DNA of 64,000 bases from Anagrus nilaparvatae (taxonomy: Eukaryota; Arthropoda; Insecta; Hymenoptera; Mymaridae), in NCBI GenBank assembly GCA_022575985.1, contig JAKSXM010000231.1, positions 23,164,501 to 23,228,500 of the forward strand, in the 5' to 3' direction. Positions 34,609-45,124 of the stretch are shown here, piece by piece (positions within the stretch are counted from its first letter, which is position 1; each line of letters opens with the position of its first letter). The notes under the pieces were generated by a model, which was given only the letters and a program-made list of their open reading frames with translations, was not told the DNA's origin and ran no database searches. The position numbers and the translations under genes were made by a program.

Positions 34609-36104
34609 TCATGAATTACTAGGACCATCTGTTTCTGTTAAGCAAGATTGCTGCCTGCCATTTTGTACGTTTGCATTGAGGGTAGCATTATTTTGATGAC
34701 CTTGAGAACTATTTTGCGATTTTTTATAATTTACTATGTGTAAGGTGGAATTGTGTTTGTTGTTGCAAATTGTACATCTTTTTTCAGAAGTACATTTGTT
34801 TGACAAGTGGTTACCTAAACAATTAAAACATCTTTTTTTTGATTTAACAAACTCTATTCTTTGGGGTATTGATTTGGATTTAAAAGTAGGACATTGAGCA
34901 AAGTGGTGGTTATTTTTACAAATCAAGTTTTCAGTTTTATTTGAAGCACCACTTGGCTTTTATTCTACTTGTGCATGGCAAACTTTTGCAGGTTGAGTTG
35001 AAACATTTTGATTTTTTTGCATTGATTGATTGCTAAGCATGCAGGATCCATCATAGTTTTCAATCATTTCCATCATGTTAATTTGAATTTCTAAAAATTG
35101 TATAAAAATAGCAAAAGTGGTAGGTTAAGAATTCCGCTCAACAGTTGTATTGCTGCCTGGGCTGGGATGGGAGGCGTAGGTGTAGTGTTAACTAAAGGCT
35201 GCAAATTCAAGTTGTTTACAAAAGTTTCAAAATGTATTTTTGCATCACTGTGTAGTAATGAGACACCATGAAAAACCAAAAAATTGTCCCAAGTCTCAAC
35301 AGGACGTTGTAATACTTTAAGTGAAGAGAGAGGGGTATTCAGGGAATCTAGTATTCTCTTAATTTCCTTTAACGTGTAATCATTCATAGGTTTTATTAAA
35401 AAAATTGATGACATATGTGCATTTATTAACCTTTTTTTGTTTTCATAGCGATCAGTCAATTTTTTCCAAACAATGATAAAATTATTCTCAGTTAATGAAA
35501 AAGAGTTTGCTAGATTCCATGCATCTCCCTTTACATGGGACCTAAGATAACTTAACTTATAAACATTAGAAAGCTTTTCTCGATTTACTACTGCTGTAAC
35601 AAAAACATCTCTAAAAGCTTCTCAGTTTTAAAATTCACCGTCAAATTCAGGCAAGGCAATTCTTGGCAACCGTTCACAATCATAAGAGTTCCCTGTATTA
35701 TTATTGTCTTTAATGTTGTGAATTGTTTCATTAATGTGAGTTTAATCTAGTTTACACTAATAACACTTAATCTTAATTTACACTTAATCTGTTTTACTAA
35801 AAACATGAGCAGGTGGGGGAGGGAGATCATCCAAATATTTTTGAAACAAACTTGAAACCTGTATGTAAGTTTTTTCTGTTTCTTCAAACAGCGCATCTTT
35901 AAAATATGGGTGATTGCTTCATAATCAGGGCTACTAAACAGTGAAGAATGGTTTGCTTCAAATTTAAAAAATGTATTTTAAAGGGTAGACAATAATGACT
36001 TTACAAGAGGAAATTGACATGGAGTTCCCTTCTTTTAAAAAATGTTGAGAAGCATTTTTAATTCTAGGAATTAAAGCTATCTGTTTCATAATTATATCAG
36101 TCAT
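34609..36104 (-). pseudogene. BEL/Pao gag, broken
   Basis: Starts at a minus-strand ATG at 36104 (MTDIIMKQIALIPRIK) and is soon out of frame near 35980. 35459-35091 gives a capsid-like stretch (LKEIKRILDSLNTPLSSLKVLQRPVETWDN in pieces). 34926-34609 gives the C-terminal Cys/His array CFNCLGNHLSNKC and CTICNNKHNSTLH that is typical of BEL/Pao Gag. The fold-back element cuts the frame at 34578, separating it from protease. Gag would form the particle; this copy cannot. Confidence 0.7.
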
Positions 36105-37611
36105 GGTAAATTGGCAAAACAAGTATACAAATAATAATATTATTGAATTTAGAATAAAATAATTTTTATAAAATTAAAAATAAAAATCAGAGTTATAAAT
36201 GAAACAACATTAATTAAAATATTTTACAACACTGATTCTTACTTTAAAAAAAAAAATTGGTTTTCATTTTATGCGATTCTCATATTAAAAACAAAAAAAC
36301 CTTTAATTGATGAAAGAATGCCAGCAGCAAGGATCAACAGCTGATGGTGAAGTTGCTGAAAAAAATCATGGTATGACAGATGAGTATTTTAGGCTGCTAA
36401 CAACTGACAAGGCTGCTTCACCAAACACCAAGCTCCAAAGTATGTTGAACCTAGGTAACATTAATTAATATTTTATAAGAAATAATTTTTTTGTTAGTTA
36501 AATTTTATTCTACAAGAAAAATTAGACAATGAGGTTAGACTGTAATGTTACTTCAGATTTAATTCAAAAAGAATTTTTTTTTTAGAAAAATTATTTAAAA
36601 AAAAATATTGATAATTAGAGTTTAATTTGATAAAAATTAAAAAAGAAAAAAAAATTGTTATACAATAGATTAAAAATAATGTCAGAAGTCGGCCCCAACT
36701 TGTGTAAAATTACAATACAATAAATAGGAATTAATTTGACAAAGTAAAGTTTAAATACTGTAAAAAATTTATATTAATAATATCTTTGTATTTTATACAT
36801 TAATAATTGTGTACAAAATTTAAGATTTGTGCACAGATTTAATTGTAAAAAGGATTTTAAAATATTAATCAATTAAAATTAATGATTTAAAAAAAATAAA
36901 TTTACATTGTCAAAAAAAAAAAAATAAACAATTATACATAACTTATGATAAAAAATTTTTTTTTGTGCTGTGTTGTCGTCTGCAGAAAAATTGGAGTTGA
37001 TTTTCAAGTCAGCAGCGTGTGTGCGCACCTGCGCGGTGATGTAAAACATTTGATGAAGAAAAAGGCATGTGAAGAAAAGATGGACGCCACTGAAATACTT
37101 CCTCTCTTTTGGTTAAATTTGAAATATAACGATGATCTTGTGACGCGCCTGCGCAATGATAAAATTCAAATTTGATGTTGATGAATTCCTAACCAAAATA
37201 GACGCCTTCTTTTCTTTTTTATTCTTCCTCCAAAAATTTGAAAAAAAATTTTTTTTTTTTTTTATATAAAATCTTGACAAAAAATTTTGAATTTGTTCTT
37301 GAGATTGTATTCTATTTTTTGATTGTCAAATTTGACCTGCTTTTTTCTTTAATTTGAATGATTGTTATCCATGTGCTTTTTGATGATAAAATTGCAACTT
37401 TTTTTTGATGATTATTTGATGAAACTATTTTAACAGTTTTTTTTTGAACTTCACAAAAAAGAAAATTTTTATTCAACTTAATCTTCCTTTTTCTTCTTTT
37501 TTAATCGCCACAAGTATAAAGAGTATTCGCGAAAAAAGAAAAAAAGCACATGGTGTCGTACACAAGAAAATTATTTTTCACGTTTTTGATAAAAAAAAAT
37601 GTGTTCACACG
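36105..37611. other. BEL/Pao leader region, AT-rich
   Basis: No BEL/Pao coding sequence. Two plus-strand frames stand out: a 53-codon frame starting at about 36311 (MKECQQQGSTADGEVAEKNH, continuing with DEYFRLLTTDKAASPN) and 36945-37175, which is preceded by an acceptor-like CGTCTGCAG at about 36987. Neither is recognised and both run against the element's direction. The region ends at the gypsy target duplication. Confidence 0.35.
37608..37611. repeat. Gypsy copy 2 target-site duplication (CACG), left
   Basis: CACG abuts the left LTR and again the right LTR at 47424-47427; 4 bp is the usual duplication for gypsy integrases. Confidence 0.9.
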
Positions 37612-38640
37612 TGTAATGTGGTTATTTCTAAGAACCGGAAATAATATCATTAATTAAATCGTCGTTAAATTAAATATTGCTAGTCGCGTGGTCAATCTAT
37701 TATACATGGAACTTACCTTTTCTCTATAGGTTAGAGAGAGACGTATATACTTAAAAATATCAAGGTCGAGGAATATAAGGAAACGAAAGAATGATGATAT
37801 ATATATTTTTATGATTCTATTATATTAATAATTAAATAACTCCTTTTTTTATTATTAAAGATAACATAAAATTAACTTTTATTAATAATTATCACAACTT
37901 TTTATACTTATAACTAAAACTAAATTTTCCACAAAATTAATAATAATATTCACTGTCTTTTCACTAATCAATAAATTTCACTGTCTTTTTAATTAACTAA
38001 ATATTAACCGAACACACACACTTTTTCTTAATCAACACACGGAGTCGAAAGCTTACCTTCGTCGTTTGCCTGTTGATGAATTTCTTCCTGATCCATGATT
38101 TATAACGAAATAAAGTTAGAAATTATTAATTTGATCTTCGTCGATAATCTCTTGAAATTAATAACTGCCCCGTGATTAAAACTGTAGATTTTTATTTTAT
38201 CACGTGCACGCAATTTCTTGAAAAATGTTCGATGAAAAATATAATAATTTACATTCACTTTTATTAAAAATCACGGTTGAATTTATCACAAGTAACAAAA
38301 AGATATTTTTCTCGGACGTCCGTAATTAGTATTGCAAAAGTAAGCGGTGATTTTATTTTTATAAAACTCTCAAAAATGGTTGACGACAATAATTTAATAA
38401 TCTCTCGATAAATTATATGCGTGACCTATATGTATAAAAGCCGGTCGTCAAGTGTCGCGTGCCGGTCGTCTTCCTTTTTCCCTCTCCTTCTCTTCTTCCT
38501 TCACAGTCGTCGCGTGTGTGTGTTCTTATGTGTACCTATATTTTCTTATCTTCCTAAATCTAATATAAAATTTATAATTTTTGGCGGTACAATAAATTAT
38601 AATTAAATTTGAATAATTTTAAAATTGTAACAACGTTACA
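37612..38640 (-). repeat. Gypsy copy 2 3' LTR
   Basis: About 99.5% identical to the other LTR (differences seen near 37867, 37891, 38170, 38251 and 38581). It carries the same ATG-donor leader exon (38096-38057). A plus-strand TATAAAAG at 38433 lies antisense to the element. Confidence 0.95.
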
Positions 38641-38660
38641 ATAACCCTCCCTCAAGCCGG
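38641..38660 (-). promoter_or_regulatory. Polypurine tract of gypsy copy 2
   Basis: Minus strand reads TTGAGGGAGGGTTAT directly before the 3' LTR. A purine-rich run here primes plus-strand DNA synthesis in LTR elements. Copy 1 has TTTAAGGGAAGGGCTAT at the same place. Confidence 0.65.
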
Positions 38661-39094
38661 GCTTTAATTTATGAAAGCCCTCGACTCCTTTCATTGAAAT
38701 TCTTGCATACTTCGAATTACAAAGTGCCTACCCGTAACATACCTGTCCCTAATCTAAATACATTTAATCTTTAATATAAACAAAAAAAATATAATTTATC
38801 TACATCTTTTGATCGCGTTTTCTATTTCTCATTTTCTAATCGGGTTTAGGTTTTACAGGGTAGAAGGGCTTAAATTCACGTCGTGACAATTTTGATCTAT
38901 AATTAATGACTTTTAAGGGTAGTATTAATTTTTACTATCCTTTAGTAAGGAGATTTTTCCTTAATGATAAAAATAAAAAACGAGTAAAAAAAAATAAAAT
39001 TTTTCAAAAAAAAAGTTAGTATCATGATCTAGTACATCTAATAAAAAAAATATAATAAAAAAAAATTTTATAATATAGACACATTATTGAAGGA
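38661..39094 (-). other. Gypsy copy 2 3' non-coding region
   Basis: About 430 bp between ORF3 and the polypurine tract, AT-rich, with no coding frame seen. Confidence 0.6.
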
Positions 39095-40383
39095 TTAATT
39101 TTTCTTCTTCTTATGTCTTCGTGCCATGGCTACAACTTCGGGCAAGGACAAAAAATGGGTATAGATTCTCAACCACTTGGGGATATCGTTCAAATCTAAA
39201 TCGAATAAGCGTAATAATAAAGATCTAAGTCTTTGGTATTCTATTTCACCCGGGTATAGGGATGATTCATTTATGGCGGGGTCGTCTTCACCGTCGTCGT
39301 TATCGTCATTTTCTCGAGGTGGGGTAACTTTGGCTTGGGGGTCATCTTGCCATGAATCGCCGTAGGGCGGGGCAGCAAAAAGGTGGGGATATAAAATCCA
39401 AATGGGTTTAGCTTTTTCGCCCATTTGCTCGCAATATTGCGTATATCGCATGCGAGCGCTTGTTCTTTTACATCGAGGGCACGTTTTCACCGTTACGCCC
39501 CATCTTCCACAATTATGGCATAGATTTTTCTTTTCTTCTTGGGGGCAATTCCTCCTGCTATGCCCTTCTTCTCTGCAGTTAAAGCACGAGTAGTATGGGG
39601 CATCAAGAATCCTATCATAAGGCACTGGATCTAAATCGGAAAATAGCACTCCGGTACTCATATAAGAATCAGGGATTCTATAAAATGGGAAGGAATAGGG
39701 GCCTCTTTCGGGTCGATTTCTTATGAATATTTCTTTCTTACTTTTCTTTTCGTCGTCTTTTTCTTCTTCTTCATTTTGATCATTATTTTCTCGTACATCG
39801 ATTCTCTCGGTTAGCCTTCTTTCTCTTAACTCTTCTGGGACTGGTATAGCTAAGCTCATCAATGGGGGTATAAATTTTTTTAGGGGTTCTTTCTTTTCAT
39901 CTTCTGGGAGCTTAGGTGTCCTAGGTGGTCTTTTTATCAAATTTAATGGGCTTTTAAATTCTTTTGAAGGGGTTGGTTGATTGCTCGGAGCGCTTTGCTC
40001 TTGAAGGGTAACCGCCCGGGCTCTCCTTTTTTCGACCTCTTTACGGTACGCTACTCTGTTTTTAACTTTTTCTTCGTCAATTTCAGATTCAGAAGACGAA
40101 GGTTTTCTCGTCTTCTTGTGGGGCAAAACTTTCCGTTTCGTACCTTTATTATCGTCGTTATTGGTAATTGGGTTTGCTGGTGCGGGGGCGGAGGCCTGGT
40201 CTCCTAACTGGGTAGGGGACTGTTTCGGCTCCTGGGGCGCTATAGTTGGGGTTTGAGGGGTTTGGGGTATGATCGGGTGAGGTAAGGTTGTTGGTGGGTT
40301 TAACAGGTCTTCCTCGTTTGCGGATGACTCGTTGAGGCTCCACCATGTCTCTTCCTCCTCCGTTAGGTTCAAACTCAACTCCT
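39095..40383 (-). CDS. Gypsy copy 2 ORF3: 3'-terminal zinc-knuckle protein, probably expressed by splicing
   Basis: An intact frame of about 430 codons. The N-terminal third is acidic and Pro/Thr/Gln-rich, then Lys/Arg/Glu-rich. Near 39605-39470 lies CFNCREEGHSRRNC (CX2CX4HX4C) followed by CHNC-X9-CPRC. The C-terminal end is acidic, then Arg/Lys-rich. The exon starts after a TTGATTTCAG acceptor at 40384. The leader exon in the LTR (ATG at 46879, donor after 46840) ends in phase 1 and this exon resumes in the matching phase, so a spliced RNA would supply the start codon. A spliced 3' ORF is how errantiviruses make env, but there is no signal peptide, membrane segment or envelope motif here. 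The zinc module has the same spacing as the element's Gag, so nucleic-acid binding is the best guess. Copy 1 has a homologue. Confidence 0.75.
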
Positions 40384-40393
40384 CTGAAATCAA
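40384..40393 (-). promoter_or_regulatory. Splice acceptor before ORF3
   Basis: Minus strand TTGATTTCAG|AGGAG, a good 3' splice site. The same site precedes ORF3 in copy 1 (15306-15313). Confidence 0.7.
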
Positions 40394-40456
40394 AATTAAT
40401 AATTCGTATTTGATTATTTATTTTTGGGTTATGGTCGATAATATGGAAGGGTGGTT

Positions 40457-41033
40457 TCAAACGACGTAGCTGCGACACATGGGCTTTAGGTAATCTATTC
40501 GGGGAGTCGATCTCGTAAGTATTGGGCGATAATATTTTCGTGATTTTAGCTGGTTCTTCCGTCCGGGCGCGAGCTTTGCAGAAAAATGTTTATCTGCCGA
40601 AGATATACATTGGGTCTTTCTAAGAACCATCTCCCCCTCCCTAAATACCACATCCTTCCTATTTTTATCGTAATACATTTTCTGTTTTTCTCTTGCGTCG
40701 TCGATATACTTGGCTACTAAATCTTGGAGAATTTTTAACCTTTTTAATCTATTTTTCCAAGCTTCGGGGTCTATTTTATTAACTATAATAGTGTCTGATT
40801 CCTTCGCTATTTCTATTTCTCGTCTTAATGATTTAACTGGTTTAGGTTCTCGCCCATAATTCAAGAAGGCTGGGGATACTTTGGTAGAGGATTGCTTAGA
40901 GGTATTTACTGCATGGCGAAACTCGTGCAAATGTAAATCCCAGTTTCTATGGTCTGAGCCTATAAATATCCTAATCATCGTTTTCAGGTTACGATTTTGT
41001 CTTTCGACGGCGTTTGCTTGGGGTTCGGTAGTG
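40457..41033 (-). pseudogene. Gypsy copy 2 integrase C-terminal remnant
   Basis: Starts at the deletion junction with PQANAVERQNRNLKTM (the Glu region of the DDE core) and runs through IGSDHRNWDLHLHEFRHAVN, KVSPAFLNYGREPKPVKSLRR and the YYDKNRKDV-like C-terminal domain. It is out of frame with the upstream pol. Copy 1 shows the region that should lie between (RT core, RNase H, rest of integrase), about 2.2 kb. Confidence 0.85.
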
Positions 41034-42519
41034 GATATGAGTCTTTTTCTGTCACCTTGTTCAGGTCGCGGTAGTCCACGCACATCCTCCAGGTTCCTGT
41101 GGGCTTACTGGGAACCATCAATGGTGCACTGCACCAAGAACTGTTGGAGTGCTCGACCACACCTAACTTGATCCACTTTTTAGCTTCCTCGATAGCCAAA
41201 TCCAATAATTTTGGCGACATACGTCTGACTTTGTGTCTTACGGGGACGGCATCGGGTTTCACTCTAATTTTATGCTTAATTAGGTGAGTTTTACCTAAGG
41301 GCATTGGGTTAGGAGGTAAGCATTCCTTTAAAACTTTCTCTATTTCTTTCTTTTGGTCTAGGTTTATTTCTTCTATACCTGCACATTCTCCGTATAATTG
41401 TACTTTTTTGTCATTGTCGTTATTACCGAATTTATGCCATTTTTTACCATAATTCCTTACTCTCCATTCATGGCCCGCGGCATAAACTTCAATCTTAAAT
41501 AAAATTGCGAAGTCCATTCCTAATACCATTTCATATTTTATATTTTTCGCTACTTTTAAGTCAATATTCCCGTCTGATCCGTCTACATGTAAGCTTAGTC
41601 TTAGTTTTTCAGTTATGGGAGAAATCTGTCCCGTAGCATTTACCATAGCAGTATTATCTATGGGCTTAAGTCTATGTTTAAATTTTTCATAAAACTTTGG
41701 GCCTAGATATGATCCATTGGATCCTGTATCGCATAATGCTTTAATATGAGCATCCCCAATTACAATGTCGAAAAATAGTCTATTACCCATCGTCATGGCG
41801 GCAATATCTAACCTTTTTAAATCGGCTAGAATTTCACTGATTTGAGCTGGAGTCTCCTCAGTTACTTTTTGTCGAGACGTATTTTCGAATTGGTTAGGAA
41901 GGGTTTGCATATCTTGGGGCAATGTTTCCTTAATTAATTTAACTGTATCTAATATTCTAAGTTCTGATTTTTGGGGTTCCTCTACAAAATTTGGCCATTG
42001 GTATTTTGTGAAGGGACCCTTTAAATTTTCTTGATCTATTTTACTTTTAATATTTTCTTGTTCCTTACTTACTATTTTATTTTCTGGTTCAATTTTTAAT
42101 TTATTTTCTTGTTCATATTTTAATACTTTATTTTCTTGTTCATCAGTTAATACTTTTTTGCTATTACCATTTTCTATTTTAATTTTTCTAGTTTCTTCTT
42201 CTAATTTATCTTTATCTTCTATACTTATGAGGGAAAAATTTGGGTCGATTTCATAATCATCGTCGTTATTTTCTACAAAAAAATCTAAATCATTATTCCA
42301 ATTCTCTAATATTTTCTGTTTATCATATAAATTTTCAGTTTCTTTAAATTTATTTGCTTTTTTAATTTTCTCCTCGTTATTTACCCCTTTTATTGTGCTT
42401 TGGAGGTCGCTGGGGTCTGAGCGGCCTCCATTTGCCAGTTTCCCATAGCTTGGTTCTTTTTGGCATAACACTTTGTGCAATTTGGAAAAGATACATCCAG
42501 CGTTCCGCAACCAAAACAA
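40984..42519 (-). pseudogene. Gypsy copy 2 pol: protease and N-terminal RT, 3' deleted
   Basis: Entered from gag by a -1 shift. After an acidic Lys/Glu-rich linker comes a retropepsin core ALCDTGSNGSYLG (about 41740-41700), a second strand region MVLGMDFAILF (41530) and the RT finger domain LGKTHLIKHKIRVKP, MSPKLLDLAIEEAKKW, CSAPLMVPSKP and MCVDYRDLNKV. The frame then ends a few residues past YPLPN, where a deletion joins it to integrase. The catalytic YXDD and everything up to integrase are gone. Protease could still be made and could process Gag. Confidence 0.85.
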
Positions 42520-43804
42520 ACTAACCTATCTCCCAGTTGTGGGCAAGCTCTGGCTTTATGTCCCATTTGAGAACATAGTGTACAGAGGCCACTAAAGGGG
42601 GCTCTTATATAAGCTTGTGAAAAATTTTGTCGTACGTTTTGGTATTGTTGAGGTGGTCTTGTATTTTGCCATTGATTCTGGGTCGTATGATATGGGTTAA
42701 ATTGATTAAAATTTTGCTGAGGTGGGTATTGTGCTGTATTAGGTACACCGGGCATTCTAGGGTAGAATGGCATGGTGACCTGTTGCTGGAACCCGCCTTG
42801 AGCGTTATTAGACCTACGAGGTCGTGGTTGCTGTTGAAACGCACCAAGTTGAAGGGTATTTGCTTGCTGGTTTTGCTGTTGCTGTAGGTTGGGCTGACCC
42901 TGTGCCTGCGGCTGTTTCTGTTGATTAACATTAGTATAACCAGTATTTGTGGTAGTAATAGCGGCCACGTCCTCCGTTTGGTTATCTTGTTTCTTTTGTT
43001 TCCCTTTCTTGCCCTTTTTATTATTACTTTTCGTCTTATCGTCTGTAGTACCAGCTGGCGGCGTCGTCTGCTCTTCAGTCAACGTCTGCATAGCTGCTAC
43101 CTTTGTCTTAGTCGATTTTTCTTCGTAGGCTACTTCTGGCATTATCATTTTATCTTTACTCTTTGGGGCTACGTATCTTAACCTTATATCTGTCGCTTTT
43201 TCATGCTTTTTACCTAAATTGATTAAGGTTTTAAAATTAGTTATTTGATGCGTTTGCATATACGTTTCCATGTACCTTTGGTAGTCAGGGTGTAAAACTC
43301 TGAGGGCCATTTTTACTAGGCGTAATTCAGATAACGGCTCTTGCAATTTATCGGCTATGGCCTTAAATTTTGAGACAAAAGTCGCCATATTTTCACCTTT
43401 ACCTTGGGTTCTGGATTTTAATTCGTCGATATAATCCTCGTCGTCACGAGAGGGAATAAACCTATCAGTGAAAGCCTGTTCGAAATCGTCGAAAGAGTTC
43501 AGGCTGCGTTTTTCAGTTCTGTACCATAAACCAGCCTGTTTATCTAGGATAGCTGACACGGCATATTTCAATTGAGAATAGGTTAATCCTGAGCTATCGT
43601 GGCAATCTCTTAATTTTTCTAAGAAATCTGCAGCTTTTTCATTATCACCTTCGAATTTTAAATTCCAATCCTTAAGTGTTCTCACTGCCGTTTTCTTTTC
43701 GTTGTCAGTTAATTCTTTTTTCTTTGTCTTTATATGGCTAGAAGTTTCTATAGATTCTAAACTACTGCTATCTGAATAATCATCTTCGGTTTCTGTTTTT
43801 TTTT
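42390..43804 (-). CDS. Gypsy copy 2 Gag (capsid and nucleocapsid)
   Basis: The first in-frame ATG-like start is at 43685, but the frame is open upstream to the A9 run at 43804-43796, where it can join the preceding ORF by a -1 shift. Residues LKDWNLKFEGDNEKAADFLE through DRFIPSRDDEDYIDELKSR form a retrotransposon Gag capsid domain (LWYR, F-x-R-F-I). A Gln/Pro-rich linker follows, then CTLCSQMGHKARAC (CX2CX4HX4C) and CFGC-X9-CTKC. It assembles particles and packages element RNA. The frame ends at 42390, overlapping pol by 130 bp. Confidence 0.85.
42438..42444 (-). promoter_or_regulatory. Predicted -1 frameshift site GGGAAAC between gag and pol
   Basis: Minus strand G GGA AAC is in the gag frame in the X XXY YYZ register; a -1 slip puts the ribosome in the pol frame, which is open across this point. 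It lies inside the gag/pol overlap, 48 bp before the gag stop. GGGAAAC is a known retroviral slippery heptamer. Confidence 0.7.
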
Positions 43805-45124
43805 CTGTGATCTTACTTTTGAACTAAATTCATCGTTATCTTTATGTTTTCTTATGTTTTTATCCTTTTGTAATTGATTAAGTCGCTGTTTTTCAGCTTC
43901 TTGAGCTAATTTTTCTGCTTCTTGTTGAACTTTGGCTCTTTCGTTTTGTAATAATTCCCATTCTTCGGAAATTTGTGAACGTACCCTTTCTCGTTCCGCT
44001 TCTAAAATTTTAGTAATTTCATTTTTTGAAAGTGCCCTTGAATTTTCAATTTGAGAGTATTGTTCGGTTTGTTCATTTTGTGAACGTTCCCTTATACATC
44101 CTTTTTGAGAAATTTGGTTTGCTTGTTCAATTTGTGAACGTTCCCTATCATTTATTTCGTCGTCGTTAAAAGGGCTTGGCGTTTGTCTATCATTTTCATT
44201 TGTAGTTATGTTATCGTTAAAACCTGGGGGTGGCAGTCTGCTACCGACTGCGTAGCCCCTCGAGGCATTGTTTACGCTAGTGGGGGCATATTCGACCCTT
44301 GGTCTATTCATGTCCCCATAGTCCCAAAGATACGAATCGTCGTTATACGGAATCATATTATTATGGCTACTTGATAACGGTCCACTCGCTTGTAGCGTTG
44401 GAGGCCGCGAATTTTGCAAATTAGTGCCTAATAGTTGATTGTAATAGGTAAATAACTCATATGCTGCAAAATTTGTGTTCTGTCGTTCGGGTTCCTCATT
44501 AATAAACGTAAAGGGGCCCGCGACCCTTGTCGACATAATAGTTTTCGTTTGTAAATACGGCCGATTCGTGCTTGTACTTAACGTGATTGTGCTAGTAGTG
44601 TTCGTGATATTACTAGTAGCTGCCATATTTTGCGTTATTGTTGAAGTATTAGCAGCAGTAGTAATTTGAGAGCTTAATATGATATTATGTAATTCAGAAA
44701 TTACTCGGCTGCTATTATGAGCTAGATTTTCGATTGAATTCGAATTATCCGTTTGTCCCAGTTCCCTTTGTGGGTTCGGGATATTATCTTGTCCCTGTTC
44801 CCTTTGTGGGTTAGAGTTATCGATATTAAGGTCATGGTCATAAGAGACATCATTAAAGGCTTGTCTTACAGTAATGGGCATTTCACCTGGTTCTTTTTGA
44901 TCTATTGCTGAGTCCCAATCGATAGGGGCATTGGGGTCTACGCTCAGGATGTCATATCTAAACAACCTATTTCTAACTTCCTCAAAGGTACCTCTATGTG
45001 AGAGATTCAATGAGTCTAGTCGCTGGTAAACGACCCACCCTTCTAGCTTATTAATTTGGTTTTTTAAATTTCGGATATTGCGTTGTTCTAAATATTTTTT
45101 TCGTTCTGTATTAGTAGGTGCCAT
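43757..45124 (-). CDS. Gypsy copy 2 N-terminal ORF with SAP-like motif
   Basis: 455 codons starting MAPTNTERKKYLEQRNIRNL at 45124, the first ATG after the leader. Residues about 28-62 (GWVVYQRLDSLNLSHRGTFE, continuing EVRNRLFRYD) resemble a SAP-type DNA-binding helix pair, often seen at the start of arthropod gypsy Gag proteins. The middle is low-complexity (Asn, Thr, Ser) and the end is a charged coiled-coil-like stretch rich in Glu, Gln and Lys. It ends shortly after AAAAAAAAA; a -1 shift there leads into Gag. It is most likely the N-terminal part of Gag, split by frameshifting or by an error in the homopolymer. Confidence 0.7.
   Translation of the reverse strand: MAPTNTERKKYLEQRNIRNLKNQINKLEGWVVYQRLDSLNLSHRGTFEEVRNRLFRYDILSVDPNAPIDWDSAIDQKEPGEMPITVRQAFNDVSYDHDLNIDNSNPQREQGQDNIPNPQRELGQTDNSNSIENLAHNSSRVISELHNIILSSQITTAANTSTITQNMAATSNITNTTSTITLSTSTNRPYLQTKTIMSTRVAGPFTFINEEPERQNTNFAAYELFTYYNQLLGTNLQNSRPPTLQASGPLSSSHNNMIPYNDDSYLWDYGDMNRPRVEYAPTSVNNASRGYAVGSRLPPPGFNDNITTNENDRQTPSPFNDDEINDRERSQIEQANQISQKGCIRERSQNEQTEQYSQIENSRALSKNEITKILEAERERVRSQISEEWELLQNERAKVQQEAEKLAQEAEKQRLNQLQKDKNIRKHKDNDEFSSKVRSQKKKQKPKMIIQIAVV
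43796..43804 (-). promoter_or_regulatory. A9 run joining the N-terminal ORF to Gag in -1 frame
   Basis: Nine A residues (minus strand) in the register CAG AAA AAA AAA CAG. The upstream ORF stops 14 codons later; the -1 frame is open into Gag. It could be a programmed slip, a real 1-bp mutation, or a sequencing length error. Confidence 0.5.

Noticed and set aside
38421..38606. 61-codon plus-strand frame, identical at 47204-47389
   Set aside because: The two are identical because they lie in the two LTRs. Low complexity, antisense to the element, no motif.
39095..40383. Envelope gene of an errantivirus
   Set aside because: Position and splicing fit, but there is no signal peptide, transmembrane segment or furin-like site; the protein is hydrophilic with zinc motifs.
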